Notes: generated from the letters alone by a model not told the origin. A stretch of DNA of 64,000 nucleotides from Clostridia bacterium (GCA_017398595.1 JAFQFR010000034.1:1-64000), one strand, 5' to 3'; positions 25,298 to 35,034 are shown, counted from the first letter of the stretch. A program made the numbers and translations.

Positions 25298-25579
25298 ATG
25301 AGTAGAAGTCTTAAAAAGGCACCCTACGTTGAAGAGAAGCTCTACAACAGAGTTGTCGCTATGAACGAGTCGGGTGATAAGAAGGTTCTCAAGACCTGGT
25401 CGCGTGCATCTACGATTTTCCCTGAGTTTGTCGGCCATACGATTGCTGTTCACGACGGCAGAAAGCATATCCCGGTATATGTTACCGAGGATATGGTAGG
25501 ACGCAAGCTCGGTGAGTTCGCACCCACCAGAACGTTTAAAGGTCACGCAGGTTCTAAAACCTCGAACAACGGTAAATAA
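25298..25579 (+). CDS. rpsS: 30S ribosomal protein S19
   Basis: S19, 93 residues, in the 30S head next to S13. [15 protein letters not shown] at the start and GHKLGEF-like text near the end (here [18 protein letters not shown]) identify it. The ribosome site is a GAGAGG run, less perfect than its neighbours. The 49 bases to rplV carry no other gene. Confidence 0.97.
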   Translation: MSRSLKKAPYVEEKLYNRVVAMNESGDKKVLKTWSRASTIFPEFVGHTIAVHDGRKHIPVYVTEDMVGRKLGEFAPTRTFKGHAGSKTSNNGK

Positions 25580-25628
25580 TCAAAAAATTACGAAAGTCGC
25601 ATAAAAGCGAAGGGAGGCAAAGCCTTAA

Positions 25629-25964
25629 ATGGAAGCAAAAGCGCATCTTAAATATGCGAGAATTTCTCCCAGAAAGGTGAAGATCGTGCTTGACCTCATC
25701 AGAGGCAAGGATGTTGCAACGGCAATGGCTATTCTGAAGAATACCCCCAAGAGCGCATCCGAGTATCTCACCAAACTGCTGAGAAGTGCAGTCGCAAATG
25801 CAGAGCATAACTTCAACATGGACGCATCCAAGCTTTACGTATCCGAATGCTTTGTATGCCCCGGTCCCACTCTCAAGAGAATCATGCCGAGAGCACAGGG
25901 CAGAGCATACAGAATTCTGAAGAGAACGAGCCATGTTACAATCGCAGTAAGCGAGAAAAACTAA
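25629..25964 (+). CDS. rplV: 50S ribosomal protein L22
   Basis: L22, 111 residues, whose beta-hairpin lines the exit tunnel opposite L4. The N-terminal [12 protein letters not shown]-type sequence (here [20 protein letters not shown]) and the C-terminal [17 protein letters not shown] are typical. The start ATG follows GGGAGG. rpsC begins 18 bases after the stop. Confidence 0.97.
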   Translation: MEAKAHLKYARISPRKVKIVLDLIRGKDVATAMAILKNTPKSASEYLTKLLRSAVANAEHNFNMDASKLYVSECFVCPGPTLKRIMPRAQGRAYRILKRTSHVTIAVSEKN

Positions 25965-25982
25965 TAGAAGGAGGTTAAACAG

Positions 25983-26747
25983 ATGGGTCAGAAAGTAAAT
26001 CCGCACGGTCTTCGTGTTGGTGTTATCAAGAACTGGGACTCGAGATGGTTCGCAAAGGACGAAGTTTTCGGCGATACCCTCGTGTCTGACTATAAGCTCA
26101 GAAAGTATCTGAAGGCGAAGCTGCAGGATGCAGGCGTTCCGAAGATCGAGATCGAGCGTGACGCAAACCGCGTTAAAGTATTTATCCACTGCGCAAAGCC
26201 CGGTATCGTAATCGGCCGCGGCGGTGCAGAGATCGACAAGCTGAAGCTGGACATCGCAGGCGTAGTCGGCTGCGACGCTGCTAACGTTGTTGTCAATGTT
26301 GTAGAAGTTAAGAACCCTGATCTCAATGCGCAGCTCGTTGCTGAGAGCATCGCTTCGCAGCTTGAGAAGAGAACTTCCTTCCGCCGTGCAATGAAGCAGG
26401 CGATCGGCAGAACCATGCGTCTCGGCGCAAAGGGTATCAAGGTAACTTGCAGCGGCCGTCTCGGCGGTGCTGAAATCGCAAGAGTGGAGCATTACCATGA
26501 GGGTACTATCCCGCTGCAGACGCTCCGCGCTGATATCGAGTACGGCTTCTGGGAAGCAAATACCACGTATGGTAAGATCGGTATCAAGGTATGGATCTAT
26601 CGCGGAGAGGTTCTCTCCGAGGTTAACCGTCAGGGTCAGGAGCGCGAGGACAGAAGACCTCGCCGCCGCGACAACCGTGAGGGTGGCGCAAGACGCGAAG
26701 GCGGTGCAAGAAGAAACAATAACAAGACGGAAGGGGGCAACCGATAA
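25983..26747 (+). CDS. rpsC: 30S ribosomal protein S3
   Basis: S3, 254 residues, at the mRNA entry site. It contains a KH domain (about residues 40-110, with [14 protein letters not shown]) and the C-terminal S3 domain. Compared with the roughly 218 residues of Bacillus S3, it has an extra tail of about 35 residues rich in Arg, Gly and Asn. The tail is probably a disordered RNA-binding extension. The stop overlaps the rplP start by one base. Confidence 0.98.
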   Translation: MGQKVNPHGLRVGVIKNWDSRWFAKDEVFGDTLVSDYKLRKYLKAKLQDAGVPKIEIERDANRVKVFIHCAKPGIVIGRGGAEIDKLKLDIAGVVGCDAANVVVNVVEVKNPDLNAQLVAESIASQLEKRTSFRRAMKQAIGRTMRLGAKGIKVTCSGRLGGAEIARVEHYHEGTIPLQTLRADIEYGFWEANTTYGKIGIKVWIYRGEVLSEVNRQGQEREDRRPRRRDNREGGARREGGARRNNNKTEGGNR

Positions 26748-27175
26748 TGTTAATGCCTAAGAGAGTTAAGTATCGTCGCGTACACCGCGGCAGACTTACC
26801 GGTAAGGCTATGCGCGGTAACACCATCACGAATGGTTCTTACGGTCTCGTTGCCACCGAACCCGCTTGGATCACTTCCAACCAGATCGAGGCAGCCCGTA
26901 TCGCGATGACGCGTTACATCCGCCGTGGCGGTCAGGTTTGGATCAAGATTTTCCCCGACAAGCCGATCACTGAGAAGCCTGCTGAAACTCGAATGGGTTC
27001 CGGTAAGGGTTCGCCCGAGTATTGGGTAGCGGTCGTTAAGCCGGGCAGAGTCCTTTTTGAGATGGACGGCGTTTCTGAGGAGATTGCAAGAGAAGCTATG
27101 CGTCTTGCAAGCCACAAGCTCCCGATCAAGTGCAAGTTCATGAAGAAGGAAACTACAGAAGTTGGGGAGGAATAA
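26747..27175 (+). CDS. rplP: 50S ribosomal protein L16
   Basis: L16, 142 residues, near the A site. [16 protein letters not shown] at the start and the [18 protein letters not shown] segment are diagnostic. The ATG at 26747 shares a base with the rpsC stop; the second Met two codons later is less likely, because MLMPKR is the usual N-terminus. rpmC follows after three bases. Confidence 0.97.
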   Translation: MLMPKRVKYRRVHRGRLTGKAMRGNTITNGSYGLVATEPAWITSNQIEAARIAMTRYIRRGGQVWIKIFPDKPITEKPAETRMGSGKGSPEYWVAVVKPGRVLFEMDGVSEEIAREAMRLASHKLPIKCKFMKKETTEVGEE

Positions 27176-27178
27176 GCC

Positions 27179-27367
27179 ATGAAGGTTACAGAACTCAGAG
27201 ACATGACTGCCGACCAGCTCGAGGCAAAGCTTAAAGAGCTTAAAAGCGAGCTTTTTAATCTCCGTTTCCAGCACGCGATCAACCAGCTTGAAAATCCGCA
27301 CAAGATCACGGATGTGAAGAGAGACATTGCGCGTGTAATGACCGTTCTTCAAGAGAAGAATGCATAA
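27179..27367 (+). CDS. rpmC: 50S ribosomal protein L29
   Basis: L29, 62 residues, a two-helix protein beside L23 at the tunnel exit. The helical pattern with [21 protein letters not shown] is typical. It is tightly packed between rplP and rpsQ in the operon. Confidence 0.96.
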   Translation: MKVTELRDMTADQLEAKLKELKSELFNLRFQHAINQLENPHKITDVKRDIARVMTVLQEKNA

Positions 27368-27379
27368 GGGGTGAAGACG

Positions 27380-27634
27380 ATGGAAAGAAATCTTAGAAAA
27401 ACAAGAACCGGTAAGGTTGTCAGCGATAAGATGGATAAGACGATCGTAGTTGCGATCGAGGATAACATCAAGCATCCCAAGTACGGCAAGATCATCAAGC
27501 ACACGACGAAGATCCATGTGCATGACGAAAAGAACGAGTGCGGCGTAGGCGACACCGTTTCCGTTATGGAGACCAGACCCCTGTCCGCTACCAAGAGATG
27601 GAGACTCGTATCCATCATCGAAAAGGCGAAATAA
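27380..27634 (+). CDS. rpsQ: 30S ribosomal protein S17
   Basis: S17, 84 residues, a primary 16S rRNA-binding protein. [19 protein letters not shown] and the [11 protein letters not shown] segment identify it. The start is set at ATG 27380, giving [15 protein letters not shown] three codons earlier lies within the ribosome site AAGGGGTGA and would be a poor start. rplN follows after 44 bases. Confidence 0.97.
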   Translation: MERNLRKTRTGKVVSDKMDKTIVVAIEDNIKHPKYGKIIKHTTKIHVHDEKNECGVGDTVSVMETRPLSATKRWRLVSIIEKAK

Positions 27635-27678
27635 GTAGATAGGTCAAAGCACTTATCGAAATAAGGAGGAAACGCTAA

Positions 27679-28047
27679 GTGATTCAGCAGCAAACATTAA
27701 TGAAGGTTGCCGACAATACCGGCGCCAAAGAGCTGATGTGCATTCGCGTTCTCGGTGGTACCGGCCGCAGATATGCAAACATCGGTGATATCGTTGTTTG
27801 CGCCGTCAAGAAGGCAGCACCCGGCGGTGTTGTTAAGAAGGGCGACGTTGTAAAAGCCGTTGTCGTCAGAAGTGTTAAGGGTCTCCGCCGTGCGGACGGT
27901 TCTTACATCAAGTTCGACGAGAACGCAGCAGTCATTATTAAGGATGACAAGACCCCTAAGGGCACCCGTATTTTTGGCCCTGTAGCAAGAGAGCTCCGTG
28001 AGAAGGACTTCTTGAAGATCCTCTCCCTCGCTCCCGAAGTACTTTAA
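27679..28047 (+). CDS. rplN: 50S ribosomal protein L14
   Basis: L14, 122 residues, at the subunit interface and part of inter-subunit bridges. [24 protein letters not shown] is essentially the family N-terminus. The start codon is GTG, placed nine bases after AAGGAGGA, and no ATG gives a complete protein. It marks the start of the spc-type block. Confidence 0.97.
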   Translation: MIQQQTLMKVADNTGAKELMCIRVLGGTGRRYANIGDIVVCAVKKAAPGGVVKKGDVVKAVVVRSVKGLRRADGSYIKFDENAAVIIKDDKTPKGTRIFGPVARELREKDFLKILSLAPEVL

Positions 28048-28065
28048 TCGAGGAGGTAACAAGAA

Positions 28066-28383
28066 ATGGCAGATAAGCTTCACGTTAAGAAGGACGATAC
28101 CGTTGTTGTTATTTCCGGCGACGATAAGGGCAAGAAGGGTAAAGTTCTCACTGTCTCTCCCAAGGAGAGAAAGGTCATCGTTGACGGTGTCAACATCGTG
28201 ACCAAGCATGCAAAGCCCCGCAGACAGGGCGAAGCAGGCGGCATTATGAAGGTCGAAGGCGCAATCTACGCAGACAAGGTTCAGCTTTACTGCGCAAAGT
28301 GCGACAAGGCTACAAGAGCAGCTCACAAGACCGTAGACGGCAAGAAAGTCCGTGTATGCGTTAAGTGCGGCGCTGAACTTTAA
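28066..28383 (+). CDS. rplX: 50S ribosomal protein L24
   Basis: L24, 105 residues, an assembly initiator with an N-terminal KOW motif (VISGDDKGKKGKVLTV). The C-terminus contains CAKCDKATRAAHKTVDGKKVRVCVKCG. Its two CxxC pairs could bind zinc, as in many Firmicutes L24 proteins. It begins 18 bases after rplN with GAGGAGG. Confidence 0.97.
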   Translation: MADKLHVKKDDTVVVISGDDKGKKGKVLTVSPKERKVIVDGVNIVTKHAKPRRQGEAGGIMKVEGAIYADKVQLYCAKCDKATRAAHKTVDGKKVRVCVKCGAEL

Positions 28384-28399
28384 GGAGGTGCAGTAAGTT

Positions 28400-28939
28400 A
28401 TGTCCAGATATGCAGAAATGTATAAGTCCGATGTCGCTCCTGCGCTCATGAAGAAGTTCAACTACAAGAGCCCCATGCAGATCCCGAAGTTTGACAAGAT
28501 CGTTGTCAACGTCGGTGCAGGCGACGCAAAAGAAAATTCCAAGGTTATCGACAGCATCATCGAGGAAATCACCATGATCACGGGTCAGAAGGCTGTTCCG
28601 ACTTACGCAAAGAAGTCGGTTGCAAACTTCAAGCTCCGTGAGGGCGTAAAGATCGGCGTAAAGGTTACCCTTCGCGGCGAGAACATGTACGAGTTCATGG
28701 ATAAGCTCTTCAACCTGGCGCTGCCCCGCGTTCGTGACTTCAAGGGTATCAAACCCAACGGTTTCGACGGCAGAGGTAACTACGCTCTCGGTTTGAAAGA
28801 GCAGCTGATCTTCCCGGAGATCGAGTACGATAAGGTAGAGAAGGTCCGCGGTATGGACATCGTGTTCGTTACCACCGCTAAGACCGACGAAGAGGCACGC
28901 GAGCTGCTCACCCTTATGGGCGCTCCGTTCTCGAAATAA
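28400..28939 (+). CDS. rplE: 50S ribosomal protein L5
   Basis: L5, 179 residues, binds 5S rRNA and contacts the P-site tRNA. Typical segments are [19 protein letters not shown], the [21 protein letters not shown] loop, and [10 protein letters not shown]. In E. coli the S8 repressor acts at this gene. Here the more obvious RNA structure is between rpsN and rpsH. Confidence 0.98.
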   Translation: MSRYAEMYKSDVAPALMKKFNYKSPMQIPKFDKIVVNVGAGDAKENSKVIDSIIEEITMITGQKAVPTYAKKSVANFKLREGVKIGVKVTLRGENMYEFMDKLFNLALPRVRDFKGIKPNGFDGRGNYALGLKEQLIFPEIEYDKVEKVRGMDIVFVTTAKTDEEARELLTLMGAPFSK

Positions 28940-28953
28940 GGAGGGGACAGAAA

Positions 28954-29139
28954 ATGGCAAAGAAGTCTATGATTCTCAAGCAGCAGAGAACGCAGAAGTT
29001 CTCCACCAGAGAGTACAACCGTTGCAAGATCTGCGGCCGTCCCCATGCTTATCTTAGAAAGTACGGCATCTGCCGTATCTGCTTCCGTGAGCTCGCATAC
29101 AAGGGCGAGATCCCGGGCGTAAAGAAAGCAAGCTGGTAA
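28954..29139 (+). CDS. rpsN: 30S ribosomal protein S14, zinc type
   Basis: S14 of the short type Z, 61 residues, with the zinc ligands CKIC and CRIC in the centre and a C-terminal KKASW. The zinc-containing form implies that zinc supply affects ribosome composition. No zinc-free paralogue is visible in this window. The gene starts 14 bases after rplE behind AAGGAGGGG. Confidence 0.97.
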   Translation: MAKKSMILKQQRTQKFSTREYNRCKICGRPHAYLRKYGICRICFRELAYKGEIPGVKKASW

Positions 29140-29148
29140 ACTCCCATC

Positions 29149-29229
29149 TATCGGAAGGAAAACGGATAACCGTTTTTACCACCGATAAGCCGTCGGGTCA
29201 CCACCCGGCAGCAAGAATTTTTAACTTGC
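29149..29229 (+). promoter_or_regulatory. Structured RNA between rpsN and rpsH
   Basis: The 107-base gap folds into consecutive stems. TATCGG/CCGATA (29149-29154, 29182-29187) encloses AAAACGG/CCGTTTT (29159-29165, 29170-29176). This is followed by a 10-pair stem with loop CACC (29189-29212), and then GCAAG/CTTGC (29211-29215, 29225-29229), which shares two bases with it and so is an alternative pairing. The last stem ends just before the rpsH ribosome site. It is a candidate autoregulatory site for S8 or another product of the block. Confidence 0.45.
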
Positions 29230-29246
29230 ATTAGGAGGAAAATAAA

Positions 29247-29642
29247 ATGCAAATTTCAGACGTAATTGCAGATATGCTCACCCGCATCAGAAATGCAAAT
29301 GATGCAAAGCATGAGACGGTTGACATCCCTGCATCCAACATGAAGAAGGCAATCGCTGAGATCCTGGTAAATGAGGGCTACATCAAGGGCTATCAGGTTA
29401 TCGAGGATGGCAAGCAGGGTGTAATTCGCGTTACGCTCAAGTATGTCGGCAAGCAGAAGGTTATTCACGGTCTCCGCCGCGTTTCCAAGCCCGGTCTCCG
29501 TATCTACTCCAACTGCGAGGACATGCCCAAGGTTATGAACGGTCTCGGCATCGCGATCGTTTCCACCTCGAAGGGCATCATGACCGACAAGCAGGCTCGC
29601 AAAGAGAATGTTGGCGGCGAAGTGCTCGCCTTCGTATGGTAA
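29247..29642 (+). CDS. rpsH: 30S ribosomal protein S8
   Basis: S8, 131 residues, a primary 16S rRNA binder that represses the spc operon in E. coli. [21 protein letters not shown] at the N-terminus and [31 protein letters not shown] at the C-terminus are both standard. The preceding gap is unusually long for this operon and is strongly structured. Confidence 0.98.
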   Translation: MQISDVIADMLTRIRNANDAKHETVDIPASNMKKAIAEILVNEGYIKGYQVIEDGKQGVIRVTLKYVGKQKVIHGLRRVSKPGLRIYSNCEDMPKVMNGLGIAIVSTSKGIMTDKQARKENVGGEVLAFVW

Positions 29643-29661
29643 TTTAAGGAGGGTAACAGAT

Positions 29662-30201
29662 ATGTCTAGAATTGGTAGAATGCCTATTGCTGTTCCCGCC
29701 GGTGTTACCGTTACGATCGGTGAGGGCAACGCAGTAACAGTTAAGGGCCCCAAGGGCGAACTTACCCAGAGCTTCGCTACCTGCCTGGAGATCAAGCAGG
29801 AAGGCGCAGAGGTTGTTGTAACCCGCAGCTCCGATGAAAAGGAAGTAAGAGCTCTTCATGGTCTGACCCGTGCGATCATCAACAACATGGTTGTTGGTGT
29901 AACGAACGGTTTCTCCAAGAAGCTCGAGATCGTCGGCGTCGGCTACAAAGTAGAAAAGGCCGGCAAGAAGATGACTCTCAGCCTTGGTCACTCGCATCCC
30001 ATCTACGTTGAGGAATCCGCTGGCATTACCTTCGACGTTCCGGATGCAAACACCATTATCGTAAATGGTATCGACAAGCAGGTCGTTGGTCAGGTTGCTG
30101 CACAGATCCGCAGCTACAGAAAGCCTGAGCCCTACCATGGTAAGGGTGTTAAGTACTCCGACGAGAGAATTCGCCGTAAGGCCGGTAAGACCGGTAAATA
30201 A
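29662..30201 (+). CDS. rplF: 50S ribosomal protein L6
   Basis: L6, 179 residues with two similar domains, near the factor-binding site. MSRIGRMPIAVPAGV is the usual start and PEPYHGKGVKYSDERIRRKAGKTGK the usual end. The ATG at 29662 follows AAGGAGGG; longer in-frame possibilities overlap rpsH and lack a ribosome site. Confidence 0.98.
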   Translation: MSRIGRMPIAVPAGVTVTIGEGNAVTVKGPKGELTQSFATCLEIKQEGAEVVVTRSSDEKEVRALHGLTRAIINNMVVGVTNGFSKKLEIVGVGYKVEKAGKKMTLSLGHSHPIYVEESAGITFDVPDANTIIVNGIDKQVVGQVAAQIRSYRKPEPYHGKGVKYSDERIRRKAGKTGK

Positions 30202-30219
30202 TGAAAGGAGTGGACACAG

Positions 30220-30579
30220 ATGGTTTCTAGAAAAGACAGTAACGCTGCACGTCTTAAGAGACATGCAAGAGTCAGAGGTAAGATCTCCGGCACCGCTGAG
30301 ACTCCTCGCCTTTGCGTTTATCGCTCCAATGCGAACATTTCCGCCCAGATCATCGACGATGTCAAGGGTGTAACTCTGGTATCCGCTTCCAGCCTTGAGA
30401 AGGATTTCAAGGGTAACGGCGGTAACAAGGAATCTGCAAAAGAAGTCGGCAAGATGATTGCTGAAAGAGCAATTGCAAAGGGTATCACCGCAGTTGTATT
30501 TGACCGCGGCGGTTACCTCTATCACGGACGTGTATCGGAACTGGCTGAGGGTGCTCGCGAGGGCGGCCTGAAGTTCTGA
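30220..30579 (+). CDS. rplR: 50S ribosomal protein L18
   Basis: L18, 119 residues, binds 5S rRNA with L5. The text [26 protein letters not shown] and the C-terminal [27 protein letters not shown] are typical. It starts 18 bases after rplF behind GAAAGGAG. Confidence 0.97.
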   Translation: MVSRKDSNAARLKRHARVRGKISGTAETPRLCVYRSNANISAQIIDDVKGVTLVSASSLEKDFKGNGGNKESAKEVGKMIAERAIAKGITAVVFDRGGYLYHGRVSELAEGAREGGLKF

Positions 30580-30637
30580 TTCCGGTTTGTACACAGTTTG
30601 AAATTTTATTTCATTCATATTATTAAGGAGTAAAAAC

Positions 30638-31147
30638 ATGGCATACAGAAATGATGCGGCTAAGAAGGACACTGAATTCAGTGAAAGCCTTGTAGCCCTC
30701 AACCGTGTTTCCAAAACCGTAAAAGGCGGACGCATTGCAAGATTTACCGCGATCATGGTCGTCGGTGACAAGAACGGACGCGTAGGCTACGGTCTCGGAA
30801 AAGCAGCCGAAGTTCCGGACGCAATCCGCAAGGGAATTGAGGACGCAAAGAAGAATATGATCACCGTATCCCGCAAGGGTTCGACGATCCCGCACGAAGT
30901 TGTTGGTGAGTTCGGCGCAGGTAAGGTCCTGCTCAAGCCCGCAGCTCCCGGTACCGGTATCATCGCAGGCGGCGCAGTACGTATCGTACTCGAGCTCGCA
31001 GGTATCCACAACATCCGTGCAAAGAGCCTTCGTTCCAACAACCCCACCAATGTCGTTAAGGCAACCTTTGAAGGTCTGAAGGCGCTCAGAACCGCAGAGC
31101 AGGTAGCTGCTATCCGCGATAAGAGCGTTGATGACATCAAGGCATAA
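30638..31147 (+). CDS. rpsE: 30S ribosomal protein S5
   Basis: S5, 169 residues, helps mRNA unwinding and decoding accuracy. The double-stranded-RNA-binding-like N-terminal domain contains [22 protein letters not shown]. The C-terminal domain has [25 protein letters not shown]. It lies 58 bases after rplR, with AAGGAG upstream. Confidence 0.98.
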   Translation: MAYRNDAAKKDTEFSESLVALNRVSKTVKGGRIARFTAIMVVGDKNGRVGYGLGKAAEVPDAIRKGIEDAKKNMITVSRKGSTIPHEVVGEFGAGKVLLKPAAPGTGIIAGGAVRIVLELAGIHNIRAKSLRSNNPTNVVKATFEGLKALRTAEQVAAIRDKSVDDIKA

Positions 31148-31160
31148 GGAGGACGCTGTA

Positions 31161-31340
31161 ATGGAAAAGGTAAAAGTTGTTCTTACAAAAAGCCTGATCG
31201 GCGCAAAGCCGAACCAGAAGGCAACCGCAAAATCGCTTGGACTCAATAAAATCGGTGACAGCATCGTGCATGACAACGATGCAGTACTCGGCGGCAAGGT
31301 GAAAGTTCTTTCCCACCTTGTTAAGATTGAGACCGTTTAA
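31161..31340 (+). CDS. rpmD: 50S ribosomal protein L30
   Basis: L30, 59 residues, typical for bacterial L30. VKVVLTKSLIGAKPNQKATAKSLGLNKI is diagnostic. The ATG at 31161 follows AAGGAGGA; an upstream in-frame ATG overlaps rpsE and would add non-family residues. Confidence 0.96.
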   Translation: MEKVKVVLTKSLIGAKPNQKATAKSLGLNKIGDSIVHDNDAVLGGKVKVLSHLVKIETV

Positions 31341-31390
31341 GTTTTATAGCAATATAAAACGAAAACAACATCAAACAAAGGAGGATCATC

Positions 31391-31831
31391 ATGAAGCTTC
31401 ATGAACTTTCACCGGCACCCGGCTCTGTTACTCCCGCATGGCGTAAGGGCAGAGGTACCGGCTCCGGAAACGGTAAAACCGCCGGCAAGGGTCACAAAGG
31501 TCAGAACGCCCGCTCGGGCGGTGGCGTAAGACCCGGCTTTGAAGGAGGTCAGCTTCCTCTTTACAGAAAGCTGCCGAAGAGAGGTTTCTACAACAGATTT
31601 GCAAAGGAGTATTCCGTTGTAAATGTTGAGGCTCTCAACAAATTCGAGGACGGCGCAGTCGTTGATCTTGCAGCTCTTGCAGCAGCAGGCGTAGTAAGCC
31701 AGCCCAAGAGCGCGCTCAAGATTCTGGGCAAAGGCGAACTTGCTAAAAAATTAACTGTGAAAGCAGCAGTCTTTTCGGCGAGTGCCAAGGAAAAGATAGA
31801 AGCAGCAGGTGGAAAGATCGAGGTGGTATAA
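31391..31831 (+). CDS. rplO: 50S ribosomal protein L15
   Basis: L15, 146 residues, a late assembly protein with an extended Gly/Arg/Lys-rich N-terminus ([21 protein letters not shown]) and the segment [18 protein letters not shown]. It immediately precedes secY, whose ATG abuts the rplO stop, so the membrane channel is translated in step with this ribosomal protein. Confidence 0.97.
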   Translation: MKLHELSPAPGSVTPAWRKGRGTGSGNGKTAGKGHKGQNARSGGGVRPGFEGGQLPLYRKLPKRGFYNRFAKEYSVVNVEALNKFEDGAVVDLAALAAAGVVSQPKSALKILGKGELAKKLTVKAAVFSASAKEKIEAAGGKIEVV

Positions 31832-33151
31832 ATGTTTCAAACATTTAAGAACGCATTCAAGATCCCTGAACTGAGAACGAAACTTCTTTTCACCCTGTTC
31901 ATCATTCTTTTGTACCGCATCGGTGTTGCGATCCCCGTACCGTATGTTAACGCAAACGTACTCGGTGCGACGATGGCTTCCGGCACGATCTTCGATTACC
32001 TGAACATCATGTCCGGTGGCGCACTTTCGCAGGCAACTCTCTTTGCGCTCGGCGTTCAACCTTATATCAACGCATCGATCATTATCCAGCTGCTTACCAT
32101 TGCTATCCCTTATCTGGAGAACCTCTCCAAGCAGGGTGAGGATGGCAAGAAAAAGCTCAACAACATCACCCGCTACACGACCGTTGCACTCGCAGTGCTC
32201 ACCAGCTTTGGCTACTACATGCTGCTGAAGAATCAGTACCAGATCCTGACGGATGACGGTATCTTCGCTGCATTCGTAATCATCGCTTGCTACTGCGCAG
32301 GCGCATCCCTGGTTATGTGGCTGGCTGAGAAAATCAACGAAAACGGTATCGGCAACGGTATCTCCATGATCCTGTTTGCAAACATCATCGCTCGTCTTCC
32401 TTCGATGGTTTCGTCCACTTGGAACACGGCATATGGTTGGATGCAGAACGGCGGTCTCGGCATTCTCGGCGGCATCCTGTTCATCGTTCTTGTGATCGCG
32501 ATCCTGGTCGCACTTGTCGGCTTGGTCGTATTCGTAACCGAGAGCGAGCGCAAGATCCCCGTTCAGTATGCTAAGAGAGTTGTCGGCAGAAAGATGTACG
32601 GCGGTCAAAGCTCCGTACTGCCCATCAAGCTGAACATGACCGGTGTTATGCCGATCATCTTCGCAAGCTCGATCTGCACGCTGCCCGCAACGATTATGAT
32701 GTTCATTTCCGAGCCTACCAACGCAGGCGCCGGCAAGAGCATCTACAATTTCTTTGCAAACATTTTCAGCACGACATCGCCCGTTTACATGATTATTTAC
32801 TTCGCACTGATCATCGCGTTCGCATATTTCTACATTGCGATCTCGTTCAATCCCGTCGAAGTTGCCAATAATCTGAAGAAGAACGGCGGTTTCATCCCGG
32901 GTATTCGTCCCGGCAAACCCACTTCTGATTATATTTCCAAGATTCTGTCTAAAATTACGCTGATCGGCGCAATTTTCCTCGGCTTCATTGCAATTTTCCC
33001 GATGGTACTGAACGCAATTTCGTCTGATACCTTCGCCGGCATTGCATTCGGCGGTTCTTCGCTGCTGATCGTTGTCGGTGTTGCTCTGGAGACTGCAAGA
33101 GAGATCGAGGCACAGATGACCATGCGTCATTACAAGGGCTTTTTGCAGTAA
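31832..33151 (+). CDS. secY: Protein translocase subunit SecY
   Basis: SecY forms the channel of the general secretion translocon together with SecE. The 439-residue protein has ten membrane helices. Helix 2 and the plug area carry GVQPYINASIIIQLL, the cytoplasmic loop RKIPVQYAKRVVG is present, and the C-terminal tip ends in MRHYKGFL. The ATG follows directly on the rplO stop, with a weak GAGGTGG site inside rplO, suggesting coupling. Confidence 0.98.
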   Translation: MFQTFKNAFKIPELRTKLLFTLFIILLYRIGVAIPVPYVNANVLGATMASGTIFDYLNIMSGGALSQATLFALGVQPYINASIIIQLLTIAIPYLENLSKQGEDGKKKLNNITRYTTVALAVLTSFGYYMLLKNQYQILTDDGIFAAFVIIACYCAGASLVMWLAEKINENGIGNGISMILFANIIARLPSMVSSTWNTAYGWMQNGGLGILGGILFIVLVIAILVALVGLVVFVTESERKIPVQYAKRVVGRKMYGGQSSVLPIKLNMTGVMPIIFASSICTLPATIMMFISEPTNAGAGKSIYNFFANIFSTTSPVYMIIYFALIIAFAYFYIAISFNPVEVANNLKKNGGFIPGIRPGKPTSDYISKILSKITLIGAIFLGFIAIFPMVLNAISSDTFAGIAFGGSSLLIVVGVALETAREIEAQMTMRHYKGFLQ

Positions 33152-33174
33152 GCAAGACCCTAAGAGGTAACTGA

Positions 33175-33807
33175 ATGAAAATTATCTTTTTAGGCGCCCC
33201 CGGCGCAGGCAAAGGCACGCAGGCTGAAAAAGTCGCTGCCAAACTGAACATCCCTACGATTTCCACCGGTGCGATCATTCGCAGCGCGCTGAAGGAAGGC
33301 ACAGAAATGGGCCTCGCAGCAAAGGCGTATATCGAAGCCGGCAAGCTCGTTCCCGATGATGTCGTGATCGGCATCATTAAGGAGCGACTGGCGGAAAGCG
33401 ATTGCCGGAACGGCTTTATTCTTGACGGCTTCCCGCGCACGATCGCGCAGGCAGAAGCGCTGGACGCAATGGGCGTTTCGATCGACCTTGTTGTCAACAT
33501 CAGCGTGGACGATGCAACGATCGTGGAGAGAATGAGCGGCAGACGTGTCTGCGCCGCATGCGGTGCGACCTTCCACACGCTCTTCAATCCCTCGGCGTCG
33601 GGCGATAAATGCGACAAGTGCGGCGCAGAGCTCTCCATCCGCAAGGACGACCAGCCCGAGGTGGTCAAAGATCGCCTCACGGTCTACCACAAGGAGACAG
33701 AGCCCCTTGAGCGGTATTATGAAAACAAGGGCATCCTGAAGACCGTTATCGGTCAGGAGAAACTTGAGGATACCACGGCGCTGACCTTCCGGGCAATCGG
33801 AGTATAA
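33175..33807 (+). CDS. adk: Adenylate kinase
   Basis: Adenylate kinase interconverts ATP plus AMP with two ADP. The 210-residue enzyme has the P-loop GAPGAGKGTQ (residues 7-16), the AMP site around STGAIIRSAL and DGFPRTIAQA, and a lid domain. The lid holds zinc-type cysteines (CAAC and CDKC), as in Gram-positive adenylate kinases. The usual secY-adk-map order is kept. Two codons after its end map begins. Confidence 0.97.
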   Translation: MKIIFLGAPGAGKGTQAEKVAAKLNIPTISTGAIIRSALKEGTEMGLAAKAYIEAGKLVPDDVVIGIIKERLAESDCRNGFILDGFPRTIAQAEALDAMGVSIDLVVNISVDDATIVERMSGRRVCAACGATFHTLFNPSASGDKCDKCGAELSIRKDDQPEVVKDRLTVYHKETEPLERYYENKGILKTVIGQEKLEDTTALTFRAIGV

Positions 33808-33808
33808 A

Positions 33809-34561
33809 ATGATTCAGCTGAAAAATACAGCACAGATCGATTTGATGCGCGTTGCAGGCAGGATCACCGGCGAGGCACTCGCCGTAGCTGAGGAAATGGT
33901 TCGCCCCGGTATCTCCACGTGGGATATTGACAAGGCGATCCGCACGCATATCGAGAAGAGCGGCGCAAAGCCGTCCTTCCTCGGTTACGGCGGATTCCCC
34001 GGCAGTGCCTGCATCAGCATTAACGATGAGGTCATACACGGTATTCCCTCGAAAAAACGCATATTGCAGGAAGGCGACATTGTAAAGATCGACGTCGGAG
34101 CGTTTATTAACGGCTTCCACGGAGACGCAGCAAGAACCTTTGCGGTCGGCAAGATCGCAGAGAATGCTGCACGCCTGATCGAAGCAACGAAAGAGAGCTT
34201 CTATCGCGGCGTTGCACATGCCACTGTCGGTGCACGGATCGGTGACATCGGCGCGGCTGTTGAGGCTTGTGCAAAGGAAAACGGTTACAGTGTTGTCAGA
34301 CGGTATGTCGGTCACGGTGTGGGACATGAACTCCATGAATCCCCCGAGGTTCCGAACTTCGGTACACCGGGACGCGGATCGCGCATTTACGCGGGCATGG
34401 TCATTGCGATTGAGCCCATGGTAAATGAGGGCGTCTGCGATGTGCATGAGATGCCCGACGGCTGGACGGTAAAGACCGCCGACCGCAAGCTCTCCGCGCA
34501 CTACGAAAACACCGTTGCAATTACCGATGAGGGGCCGATCCTGCTTACCGAGATCAAATGA
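33809..34561 (+). CDS. map: Methionine aminopeptidase, type I
   Basis: Type I methionine aminopeptidase removes the initiator Met from new proteins. The 250-residue enzyme has the dinuclear metal ligands in the expected places: [17 protein letters not shown] supplies two Asp, [11 protein letters not shown] a His, and AIEPMVNEG and AITDEGP two Glu. Its stop overlaps the start of the next gene (ATGA), so translation is coupled to the KOW/IF-1 frame. Confidence 0.97.
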   Translation: MIQLKNTAQIDLMRVAGRITGEALAVAEEMVRPGISTWDIDKAIRTHIEKSGAKPSFLGYGGFPGSACISINDEVIHGIPSKKRILQEGDIVKIDVGAFINGFHGDAARTFAVGKIAENAARLIEATKESFYRGVAHATVGARIGDIGAAVEACAKENGYSVVRRYVGHGVGHELHESPEVPNFGTPGRGSRIYAGMVIAIEPMVNEGVCDVHEMPDGWTVKTADRKLSAHYENTVAITDEGPILLTEIK

Positions 34562-35034
34562 CAAATAACTGTGTTGGCATGCTCGCGTATTCAAAATGCG
34601 GCAGGGATCGAAAGCGGTTGTTCTGTGTAGTGGCGGTTCTCGATACAGATTTCGTTCTGATCGCGGACGGCAAGCTGCATACGACAGACAAACCGAAAAA
34701 GAAAAGGCTGAGACATTTATCCTTCACCGATGCGCAGCTTACGCTGCCGCTTGGTGACAAGGAACTGTACAAATGCATAACCGAATATGAGTTTCGGCGA
34801 ACAGGAGGGATAGTTTTGCCAAAGGATGATGTAATGGAATTTGAAGGTGTGGTTATTGAGGCTCTGCCGAATGCCAACTTCAAAGTGCAGCTTCCCAACG
34901 GGCACATCGTAAATGCCCACATTTCGGGAAAGCTCCGCATGAACTATATCAGAATTCTGCCCGGTGATAAAGTTACGGTTGAGGTTTCGGTTTACGACCT
35001 CACCAAGGGCCGCATTACCTGGCGCGTAAAATAA
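34558..35034 (+). CDS. KOW-domain RNA-binding protein in frame with IF-1
   Basis: One open frame of 158 codons. Residues 1-86 match the short L14e-like KOW RNA-binding protein that usually sits between map and infA in Firmicutes, with [19 protein letters not shown] and a [10 protein letters not shown] tail. Residues 87-158 are a complete translation initiation factor IF-1. In most relatives a stop codon separates the two; here none is present. A ribosome that starts at 34558 would therefore make a KOW-IF-1 fusion. A strong internal site (AGGAGGGA at 34803-34810) precedes a TTG at 34816, so free IF-1 is probably also made. A lost stop by sequencing error cannot be excluded. Confidence 0.85.
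   Translation: MTNNCVGMLAYSKCGRDRKRLFCVVAVLDTDFVLIADGKLHTTDKPKKKRLRHLSFTDAQLTLPLGDKELYKCITEYEFRRTGGIVLPKDDVMEFEGVVIEALPNANFKVQLPNGHIVNAHISGKLRMNYIRILPGDKVTVEVSVYDLTKGRITWRVK
34816..35034 (+). CDS. infA: Translation initiation factor IF-1, internal start
   Basis: IF-1 blocks the A site during initiation. Read from TTG 34816 the product is 72 residues, the canonical IF-1 length. It begins with the expected [10 protein letters not shown] and carries [39 protein letters not shown] and [18 protein letters not shown] lies five bases upstream. A TTG start suits a translation factor that is kept under initiation control. The frame is continuous with the upstream KOW gene, so both a fusion and a free form are possible. 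Confidence 0.85.
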   Translation: MPKDDVMEFEGVVIEALPNANFKVQLPNGHIVNAHISGKLRMNYIRILPGDKVTVEVSVYDLTKGRITWRVK

